Assembly: GCA_032988165.1 (NCBI GenBank)
Contig: JANTQF010000063.1
Span: 1-64,000, forward strand
Length of the DNA: 64,000 bases
Direction: 5' to 3'
Source: Emmonsiellopsis sp. PD_33
Taxonomy: Eukaryota; Ascomycota; Eurotiomycetes; Onygenales; Ajellomycetaceae
Shown here in pieces: positions 33,800 to 46,545 of this stretch. Under the pieces are notes generated by a model that made no database searches, was not told the origin of the DNA, and was given only the letters and a program-made list of their open reading frames with translations. Numbering within the stretch: position 1 is the stretch's first letter; the number at the start of each line of letters is the position of its first letter. The translations under genes and the position numbers were made by a program.

Positions 33800-36700
33800 A
33801 TGATGTAGATTCTTCCTGATTGTGCTCATATTATTATATAAGCTTCTTTATCTTTTAGAGGATGTGTTCTAGGTATCATCTATCTTCTTCAGGGCTATAG
33901 CTCTTTCATCTTATGAGGTATTCAATCTTGTTGCTGTATTTAAGAGTCTTTATCTATTTTACAATTATTTTTTCTATCTTATATAATTTTCATTTATCTG
34001 AATCTTCTTTCATTGCAACAGGGCCTAGTATTAGTAGAGTGTGCCCAAAGAGGTCTTCCTCCTGTGGGGTAGGTTCTAAATGGGCAATGGAAATCATGAG
34101 ATGTATGTGAAAGTATACTGAGAGATTTAGAAGGTAGATGAGACTATTAACTTGATAGTAGATTATGAAGAGGCCTGTATACTGAGAAGTAAACTTGCCA
34201 TAAGTCTGAAGTAGTAGTGTGTTGTATTCTTTATCAATTTAGAGAAATACCCTATTACTTGTGGTGAAGAATCTAGATGTATGCTTCTTATCATAATACT
34301 TCTTTATGAATATTACTGTGGTGTGAAGTGCCTCATTTATATTGAGATGGCTGGAGAAATTTTGGGGGCTCTGATTGTAAAATATCTATATTAGTTGGAG
34401 TAGATTTTTAAGCTTCTAGCTATACATATATTAGTGGGGGGATATCCCTATTACTAATGCTATAATACTATTAAAGAGTACTTAAAGTGAGAGGACTAAG
34501 TTCTCTCATTCTTGTGAATCTTTCAGAGCTGTGATTATATGTCTGAGGGTAATTTTATATATCTGATTTATAATCTCTAACTGGCTATCTACTTGAGGGT
34601 GGTAAGCTATAGTGTATAGAAGATCCACCCCTAGAGACTTAAAGATTATTGCTCAGAATTTACTGAGAAACTTCTTGTCTCTATCTGAGATAATGCAAGA
34701 TAGAGTACCCTAGTTGCCTATTACTAATTACTTTACAAATAGTTTGACCTAGGATTCTACATTCCAATCTTGATGTCCTGAGATGAAGGCTGTCCTCTTG
34801 CTTGCCTTACAAGTAACTATTATGCTGGTATTAAATTGGCCCTTGAGGAGACTAAGGATAATATTAATTGTAATGATATAGAATAGGGATGACTCTATAA
34901 TAATTGACTAGAGTGTGCTATATAGCTTATGATAATAAGTAGTATTCTGCAGGCAGCTAAGATAGTAGTAAATATATTCCTTGACAAGGTGAGACTTCTT
35001 ATAGATGGATAATCCATCTAGCTTCTCTATGATTTACTGAGGTCTGAGGTGTGCATCTGAATGCATAATTTTGATGATGTTACTAATAAGTAGCTAGAGA
35101 ATGTAGAGCTATATAGTGTCACTGTGGTTATAGTACAGTAAATTGTTGTTGGGGTTAACATGATATGGTAACTTAATCTGATTTTTCTTGGGTAATGTGC
35201 TATTTGCCTTTATGACTTCTAGAATTATAGCCAGCCTTGAGTCTTGCTAATAGGTATTAAGAAGTCTTTATTAGAACTATAGAGATATTATAATCACTAT
35301 TACTATGTAATCTACTAGAAATATATCTATAACCTTTACAGTCAGATCTTTCAGAAGCTCTTCCTAATCTATAGGTATGTCTGACTGCAATTAAGATAGA
35401 GCATCTGAAATGATGTGTGTGCAGCTAGGTTTATGAAATATCTGTAGGTTAAATTACTGTATGTATTAGATAGCCTGGATGAGCCTCAAGTTGAGCTTAT
35501 TTATAGATGAGATGGTGAGTGAGATCTGTCTGATGATCTGGAGTGTGGCTGAATGATTAATGTATATGATTACTGAAAGTTTTGTAGCCTTAACTATATG
35601 TTACACCTTTTTGAGTGTCTAAACCAGACATGTAACCTCTAGCTCAGTTGGCTAGTATTAGATCTCTGCTGATGTCAGAATTTTGGAGAGAAATATAATT
35701 AATTCTATTATTATTAATGGAGGTGAGGTCTTAAAATCTGAGGTCTTTCTATACTATATCTTCTTAAGAGAGGCTCATTCTAGCTTTACATGGAATATCA
35801 TTACTCTAAAGCCTCTCTATTTTGAGGTATTAATGTTGAAGAAAAGGTACTGCATGTTGTTATAATACATCAGAAATAGGCCTTTAGCAAAAACTGCCTG
35901 TATGTCCTTAAATACCTTTTCCTCTTTTTCTATGGGCTTTTCAAGTGGTGTTTAGGCAGAGAATTGAGTTCTTAATCTACCTTTTACTGAAGTATCCTTA
36001 AGGAGCATCATCTTTCATGCCTGCAGGGGCTCTATATGATAGGCATAGAAAGATATGTAGTTTCTCAGCTATTCTGTTATGTCAAGATAGATTTTCAGAT
36101 CCTTCAGATTCTTAGGGAATGTGATTCTGGCCAGTATGATGATGTGATCTTCTATTAGTGTGAGACTCAAAAATGAGACCTTATGTTCTAACAGCCTGAC
36201 TGAGGGGAAGCTAATGAATGCCTTTTTTGAATTAATGACAATATTCTTCTTGTGGAATAAAATGAAGATTTTTCTAAGATACTTACTATGCTTTTTCATG
36301 GTAATACTGGCCACAACCAGGTTATCAATATAGTAGTAAATGAACTTTTTGAATTTCTTAAGGAAGAGATTGATCTTATACTGTACATATACTGATAAGT
36401 TTATATATCTCATTATGATGACTAAAGGGATCTCTTGTCTGTAATGTAATATAACTGATAGATGTTGTTGATGGTCATAGTAGACTCTTTATTAGTAGAA
36501 GAAACTTATATAATTAAGAATAGTGATGTAGTAGTACTTTTTCATAAAGTTAATAACCTCTATCTGCTGTGTCATTAGATATATATTGGGCTTAACTATC
36601 TTATTTAGCTTTTTAATGTTGATGACTGGGTAGTCTTTCCTCATACTATTTACTTCTTTTCAAACTATAAACACTGGATATTCTGAGGAGGTGTGGTCTA

Positions 36701-38270
36701 TTACCCATTCCATGTGTTTTTAGGCATGTAATTTGTTGAAGAGCTCATCTATGACTTTATGGTTCTTCTGGCCTAGAAGGTATATCTTTACTTGAGTTTG
36801 GAGCTTGTAATCCTCTAATGATAAGAGGGGAATTTACATCCATTCATCCTCTGGCAGGTCCATGGTGTTGCTGTGATCTTCCCAGATTTTAGAAAATTTA
36901 TTGTAAATTTGTGTGAAATATTTTGCAGTCTCCTTGTTGCCATAGATTGTTATACTGTTGGATAGTTTTACTTTTGCCCCTATGAGGTTGATGTTAATGA
37001 TGTGTGGGAATTCCTCCATTAATTCTAATATATTCAGATTGTTGTTCAGCTCCTATTAGGGCTGTTGTCTAGGAAGATTGAGAGCTAATAACTCTATTAT
37101 AAGGTTGACTAAATATATGCTAGTAGCATCATATTCTCTTAGAGTGCTAATGTAGAATCTCCATAGGATTATAACCTGCCTATCTATATTATTAATGATA
37201 TGGGTGAATGGGAGATTATGGTTCATAATTTGCATATATACCTAAAGTGATAGCATGACAAAGTTGAAGATATAGTTTCTATCTATTGATAGGTATTCCT
37301 CTTTCTCAAGGTAGTATCTAAGGGGAATTTTTACTTTTAATCTGGATGAAATGATAACTTTAGCATCTAAATATACTAGTCTAGTAGCTTAATGATCTTT
37401 TCTTAATATCATCAAAATCTTAGCTTCTACATTCTCATATGACTTTATTTGCAGCATTCTTTTGTCTAGATCTATAGTGATGCCCTCTGATGCCATATTA
37501 TCTATACTAAGTAGCAGGTTGACATGAAGGTTATTGATGACATATACCTCTACTGAGATCTGAATGAGTACTAATGTATATTCCTCATTTAATAGAACTA
37601 CTAATAATGTGAGTAAAATTATGATTATTTTGGAGGATTCTATAGAGTCTCTAATGCCCCTAACTGGTATTTATGAGTATGATAGATATGATATCTTGTT
37701 ACATTACTACTCAAGGAACTTCTTACTTATGAGTATCATTATGCAGCTAGAGTCTACACATATTAGTAGTGGCTTGAAGGTGTCCTGGTAGAATGCCATG
37801 ATAGTGGTATATTTTCAGTTGTGAAATGTATAACTGTAAGGTGTATCTAGATTAACTGGCTGCTAAGATACTATCACTTGAGATGTACAGTCAGAGCTTG
37901 CATGGAAGGCCTGTAGAGTTACTGTGCAAGTTTTCAAGTGTTTATATAAATTATTGTGTGAATTAAAGGCCTCACTACAGCTATAATAGATAGCTGTTGT
38001 AGGATCTATATGGAATGTATCTACTTCTAGATTATATATATCATTATTATATAGTTATTCCTGTAGATCATTCATGGGCATTTCTGACTTATTATAGTAG
38101 GAGTTGAATTCTACCTCCTAGTCATATAGATCTTCTGTGGACTCCTCTGATTTCTTGGGGTCAGTGTGGAATGCTACTTGTTTGTGTAGCTGCTGATTTC
38201 ATGGCTGCTTGCTGAGTAAATTAGTGTTAGAGGTACTCTTAGATGCTAGTAGCTGAAGCTGTTACTTTAA
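33800..38270 (-). pseudogene. pol of the chromodomain element: protease, RT, RNase H, integrase, chromodomain
   Basis: Reverse transcriptase is clearest at 36,069-36,413, where YYIDNLVVAS is followed by the KHSKYLRKIF and LLEHKV blocks of Ty3/gypsy RTs. The second Asp of the YxDD box is Asn (36,321-36,332). Integrase is read near 34,560-34,700 (IISDRDKKFLSKF, AYHPQVDSQ), with the catalytic D and downstream region recognisable. The chromodomain lies at about 33,800-33,950 (KIEYLIR, KSYSPEEDR, YLEHIL), matching the YxVxWxGY core with Trp codons turned to stops. Chromodomains in this place bind methylated histone H3 and steer integration to heterochromatin. Boundaries are approximate. The frames carry many TAG/TGA stops. 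Confidence 0.75.
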
Positions 38271-39290
38271 GGCTGGCAGTTTAGAATGATCTTACTGGGC
38301 TTTACCTTAGTAATTTCTATTATACTGGTTGTAGTAGCTATTATATTAGTTGTTGTTGCTGCCATATTGATTGTTGTTTCTACTGTAGCTGTGGTACTAT
38401 CTATTAGCATAATCCTGTGCCTGGTACCTGAGCTGATATTAATAAGTAGGCTGTTCAAACTAGTGGGGGTATGATCCTCTACCATATTCATAGTAATTAC
38501 TCTAAGAAGTAAAGTTACTATGATAGAATCTATACTAATTATATATACTATTTGTATATTAATCATTACTTATAAATTGATCTGTCTAGTTAGTCTACTT
38601 ATAGTAAATAATCTCAGTAAATTCTTTAATGATCATATCCTCTTCTAGCTCATTAATAGTGGCTTGTAAGGTAACATTTAGGTTGTTTCATGCATGTAGG
38701 ATCTGAGCATACTTAGTGTCTTCTTAGCTGTAGTATTTGGCAGCTAAAGACACATCTAGAATATAGAAGGTTGAACTGTGCCTGTTGTAGAGATCCTAAA
38801 ATGAGTATTTTATCTCATTGAGCTTTTATAGTACTTAATTACTCTTGATGTGAAATTGCTATTAGAGAATCTTGATCTACTCTTTCACTTCATTGTTAGT
38901 TATAATAAGATCTATATGGGTGATGTTATTAAGCTTCTAATTCCACCAGAATTCTACTTCTTCTTTGAGGTATGAATTTAAATTCTATTGGATCCTTGCT
39001 GCATTCCTGGTTAGAGTAGCAACCTTAAGCTAATTAGTGAATGCATGAATGTCCTAATAATATGTCTTACCTTCCTTATTGATAACATCATCATGGCCCC
39101 ATAATGTTGGTGTATTAGAGTAGAAGAAACTGATGTCCTGGGGTTTCCATGAAGTAATTAATGTTAATGGTGCAGGTGGAGACTGCACTGGTAGCTGAGC
39201 TGATACTAGCTGAGTAATAGTAACTCTAGTGTGAAAGAGTAGTTTCTATAGGGTTTGCATCTGATGTGGGGTGAAGCCTGTATTATCCAT
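38271..39290 (-). pseudogene. gag of the chromodomain element
   Basis: The minus-strand frame starts at ATG 39,290 (MDNTGFTPHQMQTL) and continues with SWKPQDISFFYSNTPTLWG and DIHAFTN, then KEEVEFWWN and LNNITHIDLI. This arrangement is typical of capsid regions of fungal Ty3/gypsy Gag (a WRPxDIGFFxP-like entry and a later WW). An Asn/Tyr-rich tail lies near 38,300-38,400, where a zinc knuckle would be expected but I could not confirm one. Stops (TAG, TAA) are frequent. The end coordinate is approximate. Confidence 0.6.
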
Positions 39291-40790
39291 GGATTCATTA
39301 GTAGTACCTGTAGTGACTAGAGTGCTGTTCATATTTGATATATTATTTAGCTATCTAATGGATGGTGATTGTGAGGCTTATTCTTTATCAGTTGAAGTTA
39401 TATTTAAAGTCTCTAGAGACTCTATAGGTATTAACTGTAATGCAGTGTGAAATAAGGTGCTGCTTGATACTGGGTTAATCTATAAGAATAGCTGAGCTAA
39501 ATGGGGTGAGATGTTGCCCTCTAAGTGTAGCTTTAAGCCTAGTGGGAGATATACTTATCTTATTAATAATATCTTGAAGAATGCCTCTTCTCAGTGGGTG
39601 AATGTGTGGCTCTGTTTGAAGCAGTCTGTGTGGTTGTGAAATTTGAGAACTGCTTGATTAAGTAATAAATGATTAATGAGCCAGTCTGATGATATCAGTA
39701 AGACTATTTGAGCATTCTTGAAACTTTTATGTGAATTAGCTTGTGAGTGTGTATGCCCTTGTGGCTCTATGAATGCCTACCTGAACTTAGACAGAAAGTT
39801 CAGATGGATAGTTTACTCAGTCATAAATATTATCCTTGTGATTATAGTGTCCTGTAAAGAGTTATAATAAGGAAAGTTAGAGTTAAAATACTTAATAATC
39901 TGATGAGTAAGTTCTACTATCTGAATGTAAAAGGTCATTCTATGGTTCTTTAAACATGAGAGCTACTGATGTTAATGACTATTATTAGATGAAATAGATC
40001 TTTCAAGGGAAAGAGTCCATGAAAAAGTGCTAAAAATATGAAAGGCACTATGCCCTTTTGGGACAAGAGTAACCAGAAGATGTGTACTGATGTGATAAAT
40101 GTATATGCACTATACTTTTTTGAGGAAAGAGTTATAGAAAATCTTGGAAAAATGTGAAAAAATAGAAAGAGAAAAGTACTTTTCAGGGAGGGTAGAAAAG
40201 TGGGTGATTTCTGAGAAATATATGGGGAAATTTGTATAGGAAGGCCTTAGATAATTACTCTACAGGTAAAAGGTAGTCTGAACACAGCACAACAAACTTG
40301 CACAACAGCTTCTTGATATTAAGAGGTAATGTAGTGAATGAAAGTAAGCAAGTAGAACAAAAAGTAAGCAAGTAGAATAATTATAGTAGAGTAATTCTCA
40401 TGAAAGTTCTATAAGTAGCTTGAGATTCTTTTGCTGAGCTCAGTGATCTAGAGTAGACATCCATGAATTCATCAGGGGATCAAGCAGAATAGTACATGTA
40501 AAAAACAATGAGAATGTAATTCAATTAGGATTGTCTGTAATGAGGATGAAGCTATTTGGATGCTAGGTATAGAAAGTTGTCTGTGAGGAGAATGATGCCT
40601 GGGTAGATATAGCTCTTAAAGAGAAAAGTCTGTGAAGTAGATGAGATGAGTGGAAGAGATAGAGAAGAAATGAGAACCTATTAAAGGAAAGGTAGAAGTA
40701 ATAAGAGCAGGAAGATATAATGATAACTTATTGTAAAGACTAGAAAACTCATGGAGAACCTTACATCTTTTGTAAAGACATACTACTAAT
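39291..40790 (-). other. Leader region of the chromodomain element
   Basis: About 1.5 kb between the 5' LTR and gag. No coding frame is supportable. It includes a 20-bp-period direct repeat at 40,341-40,377 (AAAGTAAGCAAGTAGAA twice). Leaders of this size are unusual for fungal gypsy elements. Confidence 0.45.
40341..40377. repeat. Short direct repeat in the leader
   Basis: AAAGTAAGCAAGTAGAA occurs at 40,341-40,357 and 40,361-40,377. Confidence 0.85.
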
Positions 40791-40951
40791 TATGATTGGG
40801 AAAACTTAAGATGAAAATGTTGTGTAGAATAAGGTTGCATTCTCTACATTCCTAGACTATCTATAGCTATTTATACTATGAGGCCTGACTAAGCTATGTA
40901 GGTGACTAAGTACTATGGATATTTCATGGCATGGAGTATGTATGCATAATA
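40791..40951 (-). repeat. 5' LTR of the chromodomain element
   Basis: 161 bp, paired with 29,877-30,037. The differences between the two are scattered and nearly all transitions, as expected if both were identical at insertion and were mutated afterwards. Confidence 0.85.
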
Positions 40952-43227
40952 GGATAGATTCAGCTAACTAGGCTACTATAAGAGATGAAGTCAGCCCCTT
41001 ACACATTTACAGAGCTGATGCACCTAGCCTTAGATCTAATTCTAGAGCCTCAATTTGAACCATTACTATTACATATAGAGGAGCTAGAAGAACCAGCACC
41101 CCTAGCTGTATATATAGATAATCTATTTGAAGGCTATAACTCATCAGAGAATTAGTATAACTTTCTAAAAAACCATCTGCTGCCCTGAGTTGAGTGGGTA
41201 AAGCTACACTTGTCATTCAAGAAGCTGCACCTATTTGTTGCACAAGTCAAAGCTCTGAGGATAACACATGAAGTAAGAGGAACTTTATGAGTCTTACCAG
41301 AGAAAGCTAAGGTTATTATGGATTGACCAACTCCAACTGACCAGACTGAGGTATGTTTATTTATAGGTTCTCTAGAGATAATCAGGTGATGAATCAAGAA
41401 CTACTCTGAACTAGCTAGGCTACTTAATTAGCTGATAGAGAAGATAGACTGGAGATGGGAAATCTTAGAGGAACTATCATTTCAGATCCTGAAAATAAAG
41501 AGAGCCTCAGTAGTGACAATGTATGGCTTTAATTGAACTAAACTGTCTGTATTTAATATAGATACTTCTAGATTCATTATAAGACTACTAATAAGTCAAC
41601 ATCAGCTAGATCTAAGTAAGCCAGGTCAATTAATGTAGGTTCTAATTGTATATGATTCTCTAGTCCTATTAGAGACTCAATGATGCTATGAGACATATAA
41701 GTATGAGCTACTAGTAATAGTGACATTCTGCTGTAAGTACTCATATTACCTAGAAAACCTATAGAGACTAGGAGTTGTCTATACAGATCACAAGCCTCTA
41801 CTTACATTCTTGAAAGGGGATAACCATGAGGGCATGTATGCTTACTGGGTTGACAAACTATATTAGCTAAGCCTGACAATCAAGTATATTTCTGATATAC
41901 ATAATAAGATAGTGAATGATCTTTTAAGAATGCTATTCTACAATGAATCTTATTAAGCTACTGCAGCCACAAAGGACATACTAAGCAAGGTGAAAGAATA
42001 AGGAGTAGAGTAGGTTTAGAAAGATAGAGTTAGTAGATTTAAGAAGCACTTAAGGAGGATAATATTAGAAGAGAAGGATAAGAAGAAGTTTCTAAAGGAG
42101 ACAGATATCTCACTTCTGTATCTAGAAGAGTAGTTAGTCCTGAGAAAATTAATGATTACTCTTAGTGTCAATCTGACAGAAGCTAGTATAGTTAGCTTAG
42201 TAATTTTATGAGAGAATGCCTATATTACTTCAGCCTGATTTGCAGGAGCATACCTAGTAATAAAAGAAATCTATTATGATCTTCCTCAATTTAATTTAGA
42301 GTACAAATATGAAAAGTCATACCTGTATAAGATTAAATTCAATGGATTGTCTCTTTTATACATATCTGAGTTGAAAGTACAATACATTCTGATTCTAACT
42401 CATGACAAGTAAGGGCATTGAGGGATAAATTCTATAATGACAAGGTTAAGGAGGAGAGTCTATTAGCTATGATTTAACTAAAATATATATGACTAAGTAC
42501 ATAAATGCCTAGTATGTGCTAGATTTACATTATATTCATTTTGAGTACTCTCCTACCTATTTCCCATAAGAAGGCCATTTCAGGTTCTAGGGATAAACTT
42601 TATTAGCCTATTTAAAGAGATAGTAAGGCAGAACTAATACATCCTGTATATTGTGAATTACTTCTCTTCATATTTTATAGCCTATCTTACTCTTAGAGTA
42701 GCAGCACTAGATGTAGTCACAACTCTAAAATAATACTTATAAATATTCTTAAAGTCATCTTGAATGGAGTTCTACATCAATTCTGACACACACTTTCACA
42801 ACCATGTAATGAAATAGTATGTAGAGACCTATCATATCAAACTAACATTCTAACCTATAGAATCCTTAAAGTTTACTAGTAAAGTGGAGAGAGTAAATCA
42901 GATTCTACAAGATGTACTCATAAAGATCTACTCTAGCCCAGACACAAAATAGGACATCACAATAATCAATGCAGTATAGTATATGAATCAAAGAGTGTTG
43001 CTGCAGCTAGGATTTACACTGAATAAGATTATTCTAGAGGTCATAATAGATAACTGAATTAATGAGGATATATAAAAATGCCAGGAGAATGAGGTTAATT
43101 AAGAGTGGCTGACAGCTGAGTACACTAAAGATTCTAGCTAATAAAAAAGTGAGGTTATAACATTCATGACTTATAGAGCCCAAATTATAGAGATCTGCTG
43201 AGGAAAGGTAACTAAATAGAAAGTATT
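40952..43227 (+). mobile_element. Outer element, part 2: rest of RT, RNase H and most of integrase
   Basis: Right after the chromodomain element the RT resumes (IQLTR, then APYTFTELMHLALDLI). The active-site box reads YIDN at 41,113-41,124 in place of YxDD. RNase H follows near 41,500-41,950 (TDHKPLLTFLKGD, DIHNKIVNDLL). The integrase zinc-binding part (THDK, GH, GINSIMTRLRRRVY) lies near 42,400-42,470. The catalytic core follows near 42,590-42,910 (NYFSSYFIAYLTL, EFYINSDTHFHNHVMK, KVERVNQILQDVL). The frame is broken at 43,227 by insertion of element A and continues at 54,992. At least one small frameshift is present near 41,100. Confidence 0.8.
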
Positions 43228-43543
43228 ATGATGGGGATCTGCCATTAGGTCGGATCAATTTTTCACTGAGGCTTTTGCTGCTGAGTGCAGCCATGAAGAT
43301 AGATATTTTCCTTTCATTGTGAGACTTCATCTATTTGTTTGTGGATTTCTCATGCATGTGTATGCTTCTTTGAGATAGATCTTTCATTTCTTTTGTGTGT
43401 TGCCTTATCATTCTATTACTGTGTTGTTTTGTACTATAGATTGCTAATACATTCCTCTGCTTTGATATTGATATTGATTCTTTCTTGTGTTTGTCACTGC
43501 CCTGTTTGGTGCTGCCTGATGTGCACACCCTGTCCCCACTTCA
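43228..43543 (+). repeat. 5' LTR of element A
   Basis: 316 bp, begins (A/G)TGATGGGGATC and ends CTTCA. It pairs with 54,676-54,991 and with the LTR of element B at 55,723. One of the very few surviving CpGs of the region lies here (43,251). Confidence 0.88.
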
Positions 43544-43544
43544 T

Positions 43545-43564
43545 TGGTGTGCATGATTGGAAAT
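43545..43564 (+). other. Primer-binding site of element A
   Basis: One nucleotide after the LTR end the sequence TGGTGTGCATGATTGGAAAT begins with TGG, complementary to a tRNA 3' CCA end. Element B has TGATGCATACAATCAGAAAT at the same place. The two together point to an original with CpGs at each differing position. The tRNA is not identified. Confidence 0.6.
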
Positions 43565-43974
43565 CATGAATGGATGAACAGATGGCAGTGTTGATACAGA
43601 TGACTATACTGAGTTTCTTTCCCCTTTTTCCTTTTCTTTTGTTGAGTGTGCTGCTCAATGCAATTCTCTTATTTAAATTTGTGATAGGCCCATTTGGTTG
43701 GAGTGGGCCCACAGCCTTGTGGCTGTGCCAATGGCAATACCATCAGAAGAAAACTTTGAAGAATGGACCTGCTGAACTATCAAATCCATCAAGCTGTTCC
43801 TCAATAAATGTAGACTCTAGTGAGAAGAAAAATCTGCAGCAGATCTTGCAATTCCTTCTCTTCCTTGAGTCTCTGAATCTCTACCCACAGAAGGATATGG
43901 ATATTGCCACCATTATTAACCTGTTTCTTATTTGTGAATGTGAACTGCTCATCTATTTGTTTCTCTGCTAATAT

Positions 43975-46545
43975 ATGCCTCCTAAGCACACTCAGTTGGA
44001 TTCCATCACTCATTGTTGAACTCAGTCAGGAAAAGCACCAGCTCTGCTGCTGAAAATTGAGATCAACAGTGAGAAGATGTTCAGCTCTACCAATTCCTTG
44101 TCAGGCCTGCCTACCCCTAGCAGTGCCTTGCCTCCTGAAAGTGGAATGGTTTATCAGTGGCTTGTCATGCCCATGCTAGTTCCTGGATCCCTTGGAGCCC
44201 CCTCTTTTGATGGGAAAGATGTCACTCAGTTTGTTAACCAGTTTGATGCTGTGCTGAAGCTGCACCATGTTCCTAAGGATGAGGCCTTAGCTGTTTTGTG
44301 CAACTATTACTCTATGAAGCTGCAGGGCCATGTGGATTGGCTGATGAAGGACCTGTAAACCTAGGCTAAAGTTAAAGTGAGGTTGGTGTTAGAGTTCTGG
44401 CAGGATGATGCTCATCAGTAAATGTACAACTAGATCTACCTGAATGCTCTGTCTAGTTTCAAATGATCTTCCAGCTGAGACATTCTCACTTTCTGCTGCC
44501 AATTCCACACCATTGCTGAGCTGTTGATTAGCTGGAATGAAATCCAGGAATCTCTTGCCTACTAGTTGTTCTTATGAGGCCTGCCTGATGGGGTCTGTGA
44601 GAAGGCTTTTTGTAAGGCTAGGTTTGACCAAAACAACCCATCTGAGTGGAAGATTTTGAAGGTCTGTGAAGCTACAGTGGAATCTCAGGAAGTCAAGGAA
44701 AAGATGGCCTGAATGATCACACCTGACCTGGGTTCTCATATGATGCTGCCCACTCAGCTGCCTCCTGCTCAGCCTGTCTTCAATCTGCCTACCCTGGCTG
44801 TGCTGAGACCTCAAGTGGCCTCTTCTGTACTATTTGCTTCTTCTAATTCAGCTCCAAGGAATTTGAATGACAGCTTGCTTGAATCTCTTGTCAATTAGAT
44901 GGATGTGCTATTGCTGGCTATTGCAGGATTTCAGCAGCAAGGAAATATACAACAACCAGTGGTGGTGCTGTGCATCCTCACCAATTAGGGATCTATTAAT
45001 CTTGCTTGAGATCTTGTGAATGTTTCCTATTATGGGATGCAGTGTGGCTCTGGTGGTCCATATTGACCTAGGTCTGGAAGCATGTTGCAATATGATCACC
45101 CTCCTTGTGCTTGTTGGGGCTGTGGTAACTTGTCTCATATACTTCCTCAGTGCCTCTGAATTGGTGAGCTGATTGATCAAGGAAAGATTCATTGAAATAG
45201 AATGAGTAAATACTTTGATGGACATGTGATGCAGTGTGACCTGAAGATCAATGTGAATCAGTATGAACCACACATTGTCATCATCAAGTGTGCCCTTAAG
45301 TAGAGATCTGTGCCTTCCATTGTCCCATCAGCAGCAAAACTCTGCAATGATGGCAGCATCCTTGTTTCCTCTGATGGCAGCCTATTACCTGCAGTCAATT
45401 TTATCAGCATATGTGATGTTGGGTTTGAAAGTGGTGCAGAAGAGGGTGACTTGGACAGTGAGGTAGAAGAGGTTGCTAGTGTGATGGCTGCTCAGGCTGC
45501 TGCTGGAAATAGTAAGGGTAAAGAGTTAGCTGCTGACAAGAATTGATCTACACTCTCTGGCTGGATTGAAAAGGAGAAAGCCCTACCTTCCACTCATTCT
45601 TAAAGGGTCAGTTGCTATTCAGATGGCTCCTAAAAATCAGTTTCATTTGCTGAGGATATCATCTTGCCTTCACCTGATCCCAATGAATCACAGACCCTTT
45701 TTGATGGCCAACTGCAGGAAGAAATGCTGACTCAGCTGATTGATGAAGCTGTGCCTGATGCTGAGATGACTGAAGTGCCTGAGATCCAGAAGAAAATCAT
45801 TCTTTACTGTCCTAGAAAGCCTAAGAGGCTGAAACTATCTGCTGAAATGAGGGACAAGGAGAACTGTGCTGCTGCAACCCAGACAGTCTTTGAGAAAATT
45901 ATGTGTTAAGAGATCACTGGAATTCAGCTTAAGGATATTATGGCTGGCTCTGCCCAGCTGCAGCAGATGTTCTTCCAGAATCTTCTGGCTGAAGTTTAAT
46001 AACATATGATTGAGGAAGAATCTGCCAGAGTCTCCTTCATTTAGCCCTCTCACCATGTCTTAGAATATGAACCCCAATGGAATCTGGTATCCATCAGTCA
46101 TATCAAGTTTTCTGTAGGTATTGGAAAAGGGCAGACTGAGGCCATATTCAACAGCAGGGCAGAAATCAACTGCATGGTGAAGAGCACTGCCTTGAGTCTC
46201 AGCCTGATCATCCAGAAAGACACTCTCAAGCTGATCCTCAGTGCTGGTAGTCAGCACAGTGACATCATTGAAATCTATAAGAATGTTCTGATTCATGTTG
46301 GATCTATATCTATATCTCAAACCTTCTTCATCCTGAAGCATGGTTCCCATGAGTGCATTCTAGGCTGTCCCTATGAAAATGTGACTCAGTTAGCATGACA
46401 GATAGATAATGTGGGTGGTGTCACTATCACAGTTTTTAACCCAGATGATGAAACTAACCAGGTCTCCTTCCTCAGCTATTCTCCAGGGGACTATGGTGAC
46501 AGGCAGCTGAATGATCTTTACAGCAAGTGTCAGTCTTTAAACTAG
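43975..46545 (+). pseudogene. gag and protease of element A
   Basis: The frame starts at ATG 43,975 (MPPKHTQLDSITH) and stays in one phase to about 46,545, with stops at mutable codons. The capsid-like part includes APSFDGKDVTQFVNQFD and YYSMKLQGHVDWL. A perfect CCHC zinc knuckle (CWGCGNLSHILPQC) is coded at 45,112-45,153. A protease-like domain follows at about 46,140-46,390 (AEINCMVKSTALSL, THE ...HGSHECILGCP type flap/hydrophobic blocks), where the catalytic Asp-Ser/Thr-Gly reads as Asn-Ser-Arg. Gag and protease in one frame fit a gypsy polyprotein. Many Arg positions read as Cys or TGA (CGN to TGN). Confidence 0.75.

Larger units (their letters stand above)
29877..40951 (-). mobile_element. 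Full-length chromodomain Ty3/gypsy element (chromovirus clade), 11,075 bp, nested
   Basis: Two 161-bp direct repeats bound the element (29,877-30,037 and 40,791-40,951). The target duplication is GAATA (29,872-29,876) and GGATA (40,952-40,956), differing by one transition. Deleting the insert restores the outer RT frame. Order on the minus strand: 5' LTR (right), ~1.5-kb leader, gag from 39,290, protease, reverse transcriptase (near 36,069-37,020), RNase H, integrase (near 34,440-35,050), chromodomain (near 33,800-33,950), then a 936-codon extra frame, a purine tract and 3' LTR (left). At 11 kb it is roughly twice the usual 5-7 kb of fungal chromodomain elements; the extra frame and long leader explain this. 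Stops in every gene show that it is dead. Confidence 0.85.
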